A DNA stretch of 59,750 nt from Bacillota bacterium (lineage in GTDB: Bacteria; Bacillota_I; Bacilli_A; Erysipelotrichales; Erysipelotrichaceae). The notes beneath the pieces were generated by a model that worked only from the letters and a program-made list of their open reading frames with translations, ran no database searches and was not told the DNA's origin. Positions 6,433-14,812 of this stretch are shown in pieces. How positions within the stretch are numbered: the first letter of the stretch is position 1; every line of letters begins with the position of its first letter. The translations under genes and the position numbers were made by a program. The DNA lies in contig JAHFCO010000011.1 in assembly GCA_023249475.1 (NCBI GenBank), positions 1 through 59,750 of the forward strand, written 5' to 3'.

Positions 6433-8813
6433 GAGTAATCGTCATTTTGTTTGAACGTCCGAATCAACGGTAGGATCTTCTCCAGTTCAAGGGGCCGGCT
6501 GTAGAGATACCCCTGCACAAAGTCGCAGGACATGGCGGCCAAAACGCTTCGTTCCCCTTCCGTTTCGACCCCTTCGGCCAAAGATTGAATCCCCAACTGA
6601 TTGACCAATGCGATGATTGTCTTCACCATCGCTTGTTTCTCAGAACTTTGATCAACCCCGCTGATGAAGGAGCGATCGATCTTCAGAAGATCGATCGGGA
6701 AGCGGCTGAGATAGGAGAGCGAGGAATACCCTGTCCCGAAGTCATCCATCGATATTTTGACGCCAATGTCTTTCAATGAGTGGATTTGAGCCAAAACGGA
6801 ATCATGCATCCCCATCGGGACGTTCTCAGTGATTTCCAACTCCAGCCATTCCGGTCGAAATCCGGTCGTCGCGCAAACTTCTTTTACGATGTGGAGGAAT
6901 TTGAGATCAAGAAACTCGACGGGAGAGATGTTCACCGCCATGATGAAGTTCGATTTCCACATCGTATTGATGTCTTTGATCGCCCGACTTGCTTCATTCA
7001 GCACCCAGGCTTCGATGTAGACGATGAGTTGTGCATCTTCGGCCAGCGGGATGAATTCGGCCGGTCCGACATTCCCCAATACCGGATGCGTCCAACGTAG
7101 CAAGGCTTCGAAGCCGCGCAAGGACTTCCCGTCGATCGCGTATTGCGGCTGATACACAAGATGAAACTCTTGGTTTTCCAATGCGGTGCGCAGATATTGT
7201 TCGACATGTAGCTTGCGGTCGACGCCTTCCGACATCAACTGATCGAAGATCTTCACGTTCCCGCGTCCATTGCGTTTGGCGTGATGCATCGCGATGTCCG
7301 CGTTTTTCATCAATGTATAGAGGTTGTCCCCTTGTTCGGGATAGTAACTCACGCCGATGCTCATCGTGATGAAGATGTCACGCAAGTTGCATGAGAAGGG
7401 GGTCCCCTGGATTCGATTCAGGGTCGATTTGATCCGGTCCATGGTGTTTTCTTCGGTTAGCGGGACGACCAGCGCGAACTCGTCGCCTCCAAGGCGCAAA
7501 ACATGCACGTCCGAAGGGAGATACTCCACCATTCTGCGGCTGATGGACGCCAACAATCCGTCTCCCGCCTCATGGCCGATGGTGTCGTTGATGATGTTGA
7601 AATTGTCGATGTCGATGATCATCAACGCGAATTTGGCTTCCGGTTGAGCGATCAAGCCCGGAATCAACCGGGAGAACAAGTAGTTGCGATTATACAAGGA
7701 AGTCAGTTCATCCTGAAACGCGATGGTTTGAAGCTGACTGTCGCGGGTTTGGATCGATTCAAGCATCCGGTTGAAGTTCCGTGTCAATTCTTGGAATTCA
7801 GAATACTTCGAAATCTCCGGAACGGAGGCATAATTGCCTTCGGATACCGACCGTGTGTGACCGATCAGCACGTTCACGTGATTCGAAAAGATGAAGGCGT
7901 TATTGCGGGCGATGATGCCGAAAACCACGATGGTGAGCAAGATGAAAAAGGAGAACCCGCCGAGGATCAAGAGCGCATCCCGGAACGCATTGACGACGGG
8001 GGTCTTGATGGTGATATGCCAACCCGAACCCACCACATGGGCGGACGAGACCAGCTGCCATTGGTCGTCGAGATACGTGATGCCTGTGAACTCATGATCA
8101 TCGCGCCCGCCATCAATCAAGCTAAACAACGAGTCGACACGATGCTCTTCCACTTTTCGGGGATCGGTGCTAAAGAGATATACGCCATAGCGATCCATCA
8201 ATTCGATGTTTCCAAGATTCTCGTTTTCCGCCAAGAACGTTTCGCAATACTCATCGATGAAGTCCACTTTCAAAGTGCCCGACAACATCACGTTCTTTGA
8301 ACGGATCGTCACACGCAAGGAAGGATGTTGGGTGATTTCCGAAACTTCCAAGTCTGACCAATGCGTGGTTGTCCAACGCGCCGATTTACGGAAGAAATCT
8401 TCGCCGGAGCGATCAAACCGGACCAAGTAGTCGTATTGGGGAAACGTGGATAGAATCTCACCGTCCAGATCGATCACTTCGATGTTCTCGAAGAATCGAT
8501 TCGTTTGATTGATGCGGTCCATCATGGCGCCGATTTTCGCATAATCCGCTTGGTCTGCGTTTTCGAGGATGAGCGCGGAGTCCAGCATCCGTAATAGTTG
8601 CACCGGTTTTTCCAATTGGTCTTGCAGCCGCATCGCGAAATTCTCCGACATCCGTGAATATTCTCTGGACACTTCTTGATAGGTATAGTTGACATAAAAC
8701 AGGGAACTGATGATCAACGCCACGATGACCGCCGAGAAGATGGCGGTGAATTGTCCTGAAACCATGCCGGAAAAGATCGTTTGGGTCTTTTTTCTTCTTG
8801 TCACGGTTGCCAT
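6417..8813 (-). CDS. Membrane dCache-GGDEF-EAL c-di-GMP enzyme
   Basis: A 798-residue protein: membrane segment about 20-42, extracytoplasmic dCache-like sensor about 43-277, second membrane segment about 280-303, a HAMP-like linker to about 355, GGDEF domain about 360-525 and EAL domain about 535-785. GGDEF is intact at 442-446 and EAL at 569-571, with DDFGTGYSS at 690-698, so both diguanylate cyclase and phosphodiesterase activity are possible; c-di-GMP turnover is the known family role. GGGAGG lies eight bases before the ATG. Its start overlaps the end of the upstream ligand-binding lipoprotein gene by 13 bases, pointing to a sensory pair. Confidence 0.93.
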   Translation of the reverse strand: MATVTRRKKTQTIFSGMVSGQFTAIFSAVIVALIISSLFYVNYTYQEVSREYSRMSENFAMRLQDQLEKPVQLLRMLDSALILENADQADYAKIGAMMDRINQTNRFFENIEVIDLDGEILSTFPQYDYLVRFDRSGEDFFRKSARWTTTHWSDLEVSEITQHPSLRVTIRSKNVMLSGTLKVDFIDEYCETFLAENENLGNIELMDRYGVYLFSTDPRKVEEHRVDSLFSLIDGGRDDHEFTGITYLDDQWQLVSSAHVVGSGWHITIKTPVVNAFRDALLILGGFSFFILLTIVVFGIIARNNAFIFSNHVNVLIGHTRSVSEGNYASVPEISKYSEFQELTRNFNRMLESIQTRDSQLQTIAFQDELTSLYNRNYLFSRLIPGLIAQPEAKFALMIIDIDNFNIINDTIGHEAGDGLLASISRRMVEYLPSDVHVLRLGGDEFALVVPLTEENTMDRIKSTLNRIQGTPFSCNLRDIFITMSIGVSYYPEQGDNLYTLMKNADIAMHHAKRNGRGNVKIFDQLMSEGVDRKLHVEQYLRTALENQEFHLVYQPQYAIDGKSLRGFEALLRWTHPVLGNVGPAEFIPLAEDAQLIVYIEAWVLNEASRAIKDINTMWKSNFIMAVNISPVEFLDLKFLHIVKEVCATTGFRPEWLELEITENVPMGMHDSVLAQIHSLKDIGVKISMDDFGTGYSSLSYLSRFPIDLLKIDRSFISGVDQSSEKQAMVKTIIALVNQLGIQSLAEGVETEGERSVLAAMSCDFVQGYLYSRPLELEKILPLIRTFKQNDDYSKEIL

Positions 8814-9910
8814 GGTTCAAACCTCCCGTCCCTTACGACGAAAATCCCGATAGCCCGCGTGGTATCCCCGAACGCATCGATCTCGAACACTCCGCCCAAA
8901 CCGGAATAACGTCGACCCCGTAGGATTTCCCGTTTGACTTTCTCCGGTTCGGTCGAGCCGCTTCCGTTCATCGCCTGAACGACCAATTGAACCGCATCAT
9001 ACGAGAGGATCGAGGCAAAGGTGGCCTCGTGCCCATAGCGCAGCGCATATTGTTCGATAAACAAGGTTTCATCGGGGCTGTCCGCTCCGAAATCCACATA
9101 ATTCACCGCGTAAAAACCTTCCACCGAGACGCCCCCGAGACGGTATAGTTCGCTGGTCATCGACCATGCCGGAAGGGCGACGGTCGGATGATAGTCGAAT
9201 TTCCGGAAGTATTGGGCATACTTCGAGACTTGTTCGGCGGGAAGCAACAACGCCACGCCGTCATAGCCCTGGTTGATGAGTTCGCGCGAAGTCGCGGAAA
9301 TCCCTTCTTCACCCCCCTGATGAAGCAAGGTATCGATGATGATGTCCCGGGATGAAGCCTCGCGGATGCGATCGGTGATCTGTTGGGCGAAAACATAATT
9401 GGTCGAAGACAAAACGATCGCGATTTTCTTCGATTGCTTATACTCGAACACTTTCCAAATGGAATCCGCCTGGGTGAGGTTGTCCGGTATGAGTCGGATC
9501 AATGCATCGTCGAGTTGATTGAGATGCGCCGCGGCGATCGTGGGGCTGACAAGTAGAACCCCGTTTTCATTCGCATAGCGGACCGAGGCATCCGCGACGC
9601 CGCTGGTCATGTGACCGATGATGATCTTGATCCCCTCGTCGACGAATTCTTGGTCGACTTTCAAGGCGCCTTCGGGCGTGTTCGCATCGTTCTTGAAGAT
9701 GATTTCGAGTTTACGTCCCAACACCCCGCCCTTTTCGTTGATATCCTCCACGGCCATCATGGCGCCGTACATCCCCGACACTCCGAGGTCGTAACTCGAT
9801 GCGCTAAGCCCGCCGGCGAATCCGATGACGAGGGTCGATTGTTGGGAACATGACGAAAACATCAAGGATAAGGCGATGAAGATCATTGAACGCTTGAGAA
9901 TTCGGTCCAT
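8801..9910 (-). CDS. Ligand-binding lipoprotein (Peripla_BP_6, LivJ-like) paired with GGDEF-EAL
   Basis: A 369-residue type I periplasmic-binding fold protein. A lipoprotein signal ends at F-S-S-C-S (Cys about 20), followed by L-V-I-G-F-A-G-G-L-S, the usual first strand of branched-chain amino acid binding proteins, with G-V-L-G-R-K-L-E and the G-H-M-T-S-G ligand-pocket loop. No permease or ATPase gene is adjacent; instead it is translationally coupled to the dCache-GGDEF-EAL gene. I infer it feeds ligand information to that protein rather than transport. The start at 9910 has AGGAAAG six bases upstream; an ATG six codons earlier lacks one. Confidence 0.88.
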   Translation of the reverse strand: MDRILKRSMIFIALSLMFSSCSQQSTLVIGFAGGLSASSYDLGVSGMYGAMMAVEDINEKGGVLGRKLEIIFKNDANTPEGALKVDQEFVDEGIKIIIGHMTSGVADASVRYANENGVLLVSPTIAAAHLNQLDDALIRLIPDNLTQADSIWKVFEYKQSKKIAIVLSSTNYVFAQQITDRIREASSRDIIIDTLLHQGGEEGISATSRELINQGYDGVALLLPAEQVSKYAQYFRKFDYHPTVALPAWSMTSELYRLGGVSVEGFYAVNYVDFGADSPDETLFIEQYALRYGHEATFASILSYDAVQLVVQAMNGSGSTEPEKVKREILRGRRYSGLGGVFEIDAFGDTTRAIGIFVVRDGRFEPWQP

Positions 9911-10232
9911 TTTGCTCTTTCCTGACATTACTGTGTCCGTCGTGTCACGTCTTCTGCCATACTCCTCCCCGGCCTAAGGTAGATTCCACTGTTGCATCCA
10001 TCGTCGCCAGCATGCTTCCACGCTTCTCTGACCAACTCTCCGTACTGATTTTCCGATACGATAAAACCAAAACAACCTCTTGAATACGCTCCGACGAGGT
10101 GGTCTGACGGATGCCCCGCCCCCACGCAGCGTCTTCGATCGCACGTTTCTGCCGAAGTTATGATCTATACCGTAAACCGAGTCATTTCGCTCCTTATCAA
10201 AAGCACACGAAGCGTTGATTGCCCTTGCTACC

Positions 10233-10261
10233 ATTGTATGCATGAAAGGGGTTGACTTCAA
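10233..10261 (-). promoter_or_regulatory. Candidate promoter of lipoprotein-GGDEF/EAL operon
   Basis: Minus-strand TTGAAG (10256-10261), 17 bases, TACAAT (10233-10238). It would give a leader of about 310 bases before the lipoprotein start, unusually long for this window. Confidence 0.5.
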
Positions 10262-10393
10262 GAAAAACATTGGTCCGAAACGGCGTAATCGTTTGCAAAA
10301 TCACGGAAAAACGCGAGATGCTACGCATTTGAAGCGATCATGCGGCGGATTCCTGGATCCCGCATGGACTTCATCGGGAAACATACGTTTTTT

Positions 10394-10438
10394 GGAAACG
10401 TCCACTACTGGTTTGGGTCGTTCCCGTCGGACGTTTCG
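10394..10438. repeat. Inverted repeat upstream of aldo/keto reductase gene
   Basis: GAAACGTCC (10395-10403) and GGACGTTTC (10429-10437) are perfect nine-base complements around a 25-base loop. The left arm also pairs with ACGTTT at 10385-10390. It lies about 70 bases before the reductase start. No T-run follows on either strand, so it is more likely a protein-binding site or leader structure than a terminator. Confidence 0.5.
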
Positions 10439-10506
10439 TCTGTCCGCTTCCCGAAAAGTCTCCGTTGAATCCGTGTCTTTGTGGTATGATAAATTCAGGT
10501 GATCCC

Positions 10507-11637
10507 ATGGAAAAAAGAGTCTTAGGTAAATCGAAAACGGAAATGTCCTTGTTGGGTTTCGGATGCATGCGTCTGCCGTGCGACGCCAAGGGGAAGATCG
10601 ATGAACGTGAAGCGTTCACCCTCTTCAACATGGCCCTTGCGGCCGGGGTGGATGTTTTCGACACGGCGTATCGGTATCATGACGGACAAAGCGAGATCGT
10701 CCTTGGAAAATGGTTGAAGACCATCGACCGTCGTAAAGTCAGGGTGGCGACCAAAAGCCCCGTCTGGCTGATCACAAGCAAGGAAGATTTCTTCACGTAT
10801 CTTCAGAAACAGCTTCAGAACCTGCAGGTCACGTACATCGACGACTATCTGCTGCATGCCTTGGATCAAGACCGCTTCGAGAAGATGAAGGACTTGGGTG
10901 TGTTCGACGCGATGAAACAGGCAAAGGATGTCGGACTGATCAAACGGATCGGCTTTTCCTTCCACGACGAGTTCGATGTTTTCGAAAGCATCCTCACCTA
11001 TCATCCCTGGGACTTCTGCCAGATCCAACTCAACTATATGGATACGCACTATCAAGCCGGTTTGAGAGGCTTGCATTTGGCCGAGTCGCTGGGGATCCCC
11101 GTACGCATCATGGAACCGATCAAAGGCGGAAGCCTGGCCCGATTACCCGCCGAACTCCGTTCGATCCTCAATGAACACCATCCCCACTGGTCGACCGCTT
11201 CGTTCGCCTTGCGTTGGGTCGCTTCCTTTTGGAACGTGGAGACCGTGCTTTCCGGGATGTCCACGCGGCTGCAGGTTTTGGATAATCTGAAGACCTTCAC
11301 GAACTTCGTCGCGATGGAAGAGGATGAAAGCAACATGATCCTGGAGATCGCCGACAAGATGAGGGAGCGCATCAAGGTCCCGTGCACGGGTTGCCGCTAC
11401 TGCATGCCTTGCCCCTACGGCATCGACATCCCGGTCAACTTCAGTTATTACAACGATTCCTACATCTACGATAATCTTGAACAGGGCAAGGACCGCTATT
11501 TGAATTGGATGGATGCGTCGGAGCGTGCTTCGGCGTGCGTCCGGTGCGGCGAATGCATCCCCAAATGCCCCCAACACATCCTCATACCCGATCGTCTGGT
11601 CGAAGTCGCCGACCGATTCAAGGAGGAACCGAAATGA
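10507..11637 (+). CDS. Aldo/keto reductase with C-terminal 4Fe-4S ferredoxin domain
   Basis: A 376-residue protein. The N-terminal TIM-barrel aldo/keto reductase domain shows the catalytic Asp/Tyr in F-D-T-A-Y-R-Y, Lys in V-A-T-K-S-P and His in Y-L-L-H-A-L. The C-terminal 70 residues carry two cysteine clusters, CTGCRYCMPC and CVRCGECIPKCP, able to bind two 4Fe-4S clusters. This matches the predicted iron-sulfur oxidoreductases of COG1453; the substrate is unknown. AGGTGAT lies before the ATG at 10507. Its stop overlaps the next start (ATGA), so the pair is translationally coupled with the MupG-like gene. Confidence 0.92.
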   Translation: MEKRVLGKSKTEMSLLGFGCMRLPCDAKGKIDEREAFTLFNMALAAGVDVFDTAYRYHDGQSEIVLGKWLKTIDRRKVRVATKSPVWLITSKEDFFTYLQKQLQNLQVTYIDDYLLHALDQDRFEKMKDLGVFDAMKQAKDVGLIKRIGFSFHDEFDVFESILTYHPWDFCQIQLNYMDTHYQAGLRGLHLAESLGIPVRIMEPIKGGSLARLPAELRSILNEHHPHWSTASFALRWVASFWNVETVLSGMSTRLQVLDNLKTFTNFVAMEEDESNMILEIADKMRERIKVPCTGCRYCMPCPYGIDIPVNFSYYNDSYIYDNLEQGKDRYLNWMDASERASACVRCGECIPKCPQHILIPDRLVEVADRFKEEPK

Positions 11638-12728
11638 CCAAACTCGCGATCACCATCGATTTGTTGTCGATGACCCAGGATCGAATCAACACCTACCTGC
11701 ATGATGCGAAAGCCTTGGCATACAGCGAGGTATATCTCGTCATGCATGTTTCCCTGTTTCATCGCGGGAAGGCGGAAGAGTCGCTGGCGAAACTCTGTGC
11801 GACGATCCGTCAATCCGGTTTCCGCCTCCATGCCTTGATCACCGAGGAAACCTTCAACGAGGTCGGATTCAACCGCAACGACCTGAAACCTTTGGCCGAC
11901 CTGGGGTTCCGTGCTTTACGTCTTGAAAGCGGGTTCGAACGTCACGATTATGTGGTCACCCTTACGCAGAACACCTATGGGATCCTGATCGAAGACAACG
12001 GGTTGGCGCTGGAGGATCCGATCGGTCGGATCAAGGCGATCCAAGCCAAGGGGAACCTCAAACAATACAGCGCCGTCCATCCCTATTACGTCCATCCGGA
12101 TACCGGATGTTCCTATGACAGTTGCGTCAACCGTACGCGCTTGTTTAAATCCACCGGCATCGAAGTCGGGGTGTGGGTCAATACGCTCGCTTCGAGTTCA
12201 CCGGCCTTCCCTTTGGCGAAGGGTTGTCCGACGATCGAAAGCCAACGCCACCTCTCGACCAACCTGAGCGCCAGCGAACTGGTCGCCATGAACCTCTTCG
12301 ATACCTTGGGCTTCGGGGTTAACCCCGCTTCACGGGAGGAAATGGAAGACTTGACCCGTGTCGTGAGCCGCAACGTGGTCGAAGTCCCGGTGTATTTCCA
12401 ACCCGAGCTCGAACCCCACCTCAAGGAAGCGCTCTTGCAGATGCGCTTCAAGGCGCGAAGCGACAGCGCGGCGCAGATCCTGCGCGCCGTGCAGTTCAGG
12501 CAACACGCCGCCATCCAACCCTTCAACACCATCAACCGGGATCGGCTTTCCCTCACCATCGACAACCATCTGGCCGGACCCTATGAAGGGGAAATGCAGA
12601 TCGCATTGAAGAACCTGCCATCCACCCCCTACACCAACGTCATCGGCCAAGTCGACCTGACGGCCGGGAAACTGGTCGATCTTCTGACAGCCGGTAAAAT
12701 CAACTTCGTTTTGGTCGAACAATCCTGA
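11634..12728 (+). CDS. DUF871 family protein, MupG-like 6-phospho-N-acetylmuramidase
   Basis: A 364-residue protein of the DUF871/MupG family. The N-terminal TIM-barrel part (about 1-235) has the family order A-I-T-I-D-L, L-R-L-E-S-G-F and the H-P-Y-Y-V-H-P-D-T-G-C-S stretch; the C-terminal domain (about 250-364) has T-I-D-N-H-L-A-G-P-Y-E-G-E-M-Q-I-A-L-K and V-N-V-I-G-like strand. Characterised MupG cleaves MurNAc-6-P-GlcNAc during wall recycling. No PTS or MurQ gene is adjacent, so the exact substrate is not settled. GGAGGAACCGAA precedes the ATG, which overlaps the reductase stop. Confidence 0.85.
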   Translation: MTKLAITIDLLSMTQDRINTYLHDAKALAYSEVYLVMHVSLFHRGKAEESLAKLCATIRQSGFRLHALITEETFNEVGFNRNDLKPLADLGFRALRLESGFERHDYVVTLTQNTYGILIEDNGLALEDPIGRIKAIQAKGNLKQYSAVHPYYVHPDTGCSYDSCVNRTRLFKSTGIEVGVWVNTLASSSPAFPLAKGCPTIESQRHLSTNLSASELVAMNLFDTLGFGVNPASREEMEDLTRVVSRNVVEVPVYFQPELEPHLKEALLQMRFKARSDSAAQILRAVQFRQHAAIQPFNTINRDRLSLTIDNHLAGPYEGEMQIALKNLPSTPYTNVIGQVDLTAGKLVDLLTAGKINFVLVEQS

Positions 12729-12760
12729 TCCCGCGCACTGCGGGATTTCTTCATTTTTGC
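12728..12760 (+). terminator. Intrinsic terminator after the MupG-like gene
   Basis: ATCCCGC (12728-12734), GCACT-type loop, GCGGGAT (12740-12746), then TTCTTCATTTTTG. The stem starts on the last base of the stop codon region. Confidence 0.85.
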
Positions 12761-12785
12761 TAACGCGGCGAAAGTAGATTATAAT
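12757..12785 (+). promoter_or_regulatory. Promoter of the PAS-GGDEF-EAL gene
   Basis: TTGCTA (12757-12762), 17 bases, TATAAT (12780-12785). It overlaps the tail of the preceding terminator and gives a leader of about 20 bases. Confidence 0.7.
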
Positions 12786-12811
12786 GAAAAAATAAGGATA
12801 CGTGTGCCACT

Positions 12812-14791
12812 ATGCGAAATCACGACGACACGCCACGTCTTTTCCATTTCAAACGAAGACTCACCCCCTACCGCTCCGCGATCCGGATCAGCCTCATCTA
12901 TTTGATGTACGGCGTCGTCTGGATTTTAACCACGGACCAACTGTTGGAGTTCATGTTCGGCGATGCCTCGTACTACCATTTCCTGCAGACCATCAAGGGA
13001 TGGATCTATGTCCTGATCACCGCGATCCTGCTTTACGTGTTGGTCGTATCGACCTTGGATTTGTATGAGGAAGCGAAGAAGAAGACCGAAGTCGCCAACC
13101 TCGACTTGCAGAAACAACTTGAAAAGACGCGCATCAGCGAACAACGCTTCGAACTGGCGGTCAAGGGATCCTTCGATTCGATCTGGGAATACGACGGGGT
13201 GACGAAGAAGTATTTCATGTCCCGGACCTTGCTTCGCAATCTGGGGTATTCCGAAGAAGAAGCGAAATTGACGGTGCTTGAAGATTGGCTGAAGTTCATC
13301 GTACCCCAGGACCGCGAAGGGTTCCTGCAGATGACCGAAACGTTCATCGCACACCCCACGGAGACCTTGGAGATGACCTATCGCGTCTTGCGTGCCGACG
13401 GGACGGTCGCTTGGATCCGCACCCACGGAACCTCCCGGATCGAGGACGGCAAACTCGTCAAAGTGGCCGGGTCGCACACCGACATCACCTTATCCAAGAA
13501 CTACGAAGAAGAATTGACAAAGTTGGCCTACTACCATTCGCTCACCGGACTATTGAACTGGCATGGCTTCGCGAAGAAGATCCAAGACAGGATCCATACG
13601 CAACCGCATACGCCTTTCACCTTGCTTTACCTGGACATCGACGATTTCAAAAACATCAACGACTTCCACGGATACTCGGTGGGGGACAGGATGTTGGTGG
13701 AAATCGCCAACGATCTGGTGCACTTGGTCGAAGCGCCGGAAGCGGTGGCGAACCTGGGCGGGGACGGATTCGGATTCCTCATCGAAACCGTCGATCCGAC
13801 CAAACTAACCAACCGAATCGCTTCGATCTATGCTTCCTTGCGCAAACTGAGAAGCATCGACGGGGAATGGTTGGATGTCTCCGCCTGCATCGGGGTCGCC
13901 CAATATCCCAAGGATGACCAAACCTTCGACGATTTGATGCAGAGTGCGGACGAAGCGATGTACGAGGCGAAAAGCAAAGGGAAGAACACCTACGTGTTCT
14001 TCAGCGACGCCCTGCATGATTCCCGCCTTCAATCGATCGCGCTGACCAACGAACTTCGCAAAGCGGTCGACAACGATGAACTCTACATGATGTATCAACC
14101 GATTTATGGATTGGACGATCGGCGTCTGGCGTCGATGGAAGCCTTGGTGCGATGGAAACCGACCGGACGCGACCATGTCCCGCCGGATACGTTCATCCCC
14201 CTGGCCGAGACCACCGGTTTGATCGGGAAGATCGAACTGTGGGTGTTCGAGAGCGTGTTCAAGCAAGTGATCGCCTGGCGCAGCGTCCGTCACCAAAGCG
14301 TCCCGATCGCGATCAACCTTTCCTCGCGGGGCATCGCCGACGACGAGTTCGTCCGCAAAATCATCGGCCTGTTGAAGAAATACGAAATCAAGAAAGGCGA
14401 GATCGAAATCGAAATCACCGAGACCGGACTGATCGAGAACTACGAGGCCGCCCTCCACAATCTGCGGATCCTGCGCTTTAACGGCGTGAAAATCCTCTTG
14501 GACGACTTCGGGAAAGGGTATTCCTCCCTGACCTATCTGGTCAGCCTCCCCATCGACCTGTTGAAGATCGACCGTGGGTTCACCAGCCGCATCCACAGTT
14601 CCAACGAAATCGACGCCGTCATCGCGACCATCGTCAGCCTCGCGCATTCCATCAACCTAGAAGTCATCGCCGAGGGGATCGAGTATGAGAATCAACTGGA
14701 CTACCTGGCGAAACTGAAAACCGACTACGGCCAGGGCTATCACCTGCATAAACCGGCTTTACCGGAAATCGTCGAGAAACTGCTAAAATAA
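12812..14791 (+). CDS. Membrane PAS-GGDEF-EAL protein, probable c-di-GMP phosphodiesterase
   Basis: A 659-residue protein: two membrane segments (about 25-42 and 62-84), a coiled linker, PAS domain (about 112-228, with PAC-like R-V-L-R-A-D-G-T-V-A-W-I), GGDEF domain (about 230-395) and EAL domain (about 405-655). The cyclase motif reads GGDGF at 316-320 instead of GGDEF, which removes a catalytic acid, while EAL (443-445) and DDFG (564-567) are intact. I infer a phosphodiesterase with a non-catalytic, possibly GTP-sensing GGDEF domain. AAGGAT lies 12 bases before the ATG, a rather wide spacing. Confidence 0.92.
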   Translation: MRNHDDTPRLFHFKRRLTPYRSAIRISLIYLMYGVVWILTTDQLLEFMFGDASYYHFLQTIKGWIYVLITAILLYVLVVSTLDLYEEAKKKTEVANLDLQKQLEKTRISEQRFELAVKGSFDSIWEYDGVTKKYFMSRTLLRNLGYSEEEAKLTVLEDWLKFIVPQDREGFLQMTETFIAHPTETLEMTYRVLRADGTVAWIRTHGTSRIEDGKLVKVAGSHTDITLSKNYEEELTKLAYYHSLTGLLNWHGFAKKIQDRIHTQPHTPFTLLYLDIDDFKNINDFHGYSVGDRMLVEIANDLVHLVEAPEAVANLGGDGFGFLIETVDPTKLTNRIASIYASLRKLRSIDGEWLDVSACIGVAQYPKDDQTFDDLMQSADEAMYEAKSKGKNTYVFFSDALHDSRLQSIALTNELRKAVDNDELYMMYQPIYGLDDRRLASMEALVRWKPTGRDHVPPDTFIPLAETTGLIGKIELWVFESVFKQVIAWRSVRHQSVPIAINLSSRGIADDEFVRKIIGLLKKYEIKKGEIEIEITETGLIENYEAALHNLRILRFNGVKILLDDFGKGYSSLTYLVSLPIDLLKIDRGFTSRIHSSNEIDAVIATIVSLAHSINLEVIAEGIEYENQLDYLAKLKTDYGQGYHLHKPALPEIVEKLLK

Positions 14792-14812
14792 AAAAGGTCG
14801 CGAGACCTTTTT
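14791..14812. terminator. Bidirectional terminator between convergent genes
   Basis: AAAAAGGTC-GCGA-GACCTTTTT: nine perfect pairs with a GCGA tetraloop, A-rich on one side and T-rich on the other, sitting exactly between the two stop codons of the convergent genes. Confidence 0.93.

Larger units (their letters stand above)
9911..10506. other. Gene-free divergent intergenic region
   Basis: About 600 bases between divergent genes without a credible coding frame: open frames here have no ribosome binding site and no recognisable composition. It holds a minus-strand promoter (10233-10261), an inverted repeat (10394-10438) and, right before the plus-strand gene, TATGAT at about 10486. The long (about 310 bases) minus-strand leader was checked for known riboswitch cores, including c-di-GMP-I, and none was recognised. 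Confidence 0.6.

Noticed and set aside
9911-10233. c-di-GMP riboswitch in the long leader of the GGDEF-EAL operon
   Set aside because: The conserved GEMM core and GNRA/receptor pair could not be found by eye on the minus strand; a covariance search could still overturn this.
9928-10270. Short minus-strand frames in the 9911-10506 gap
   Set aside because: No ribosome binding site, Arg/Trp/Cys-rich random composition, and they lie over the likely promoter and leader of the lipoprotein gene.
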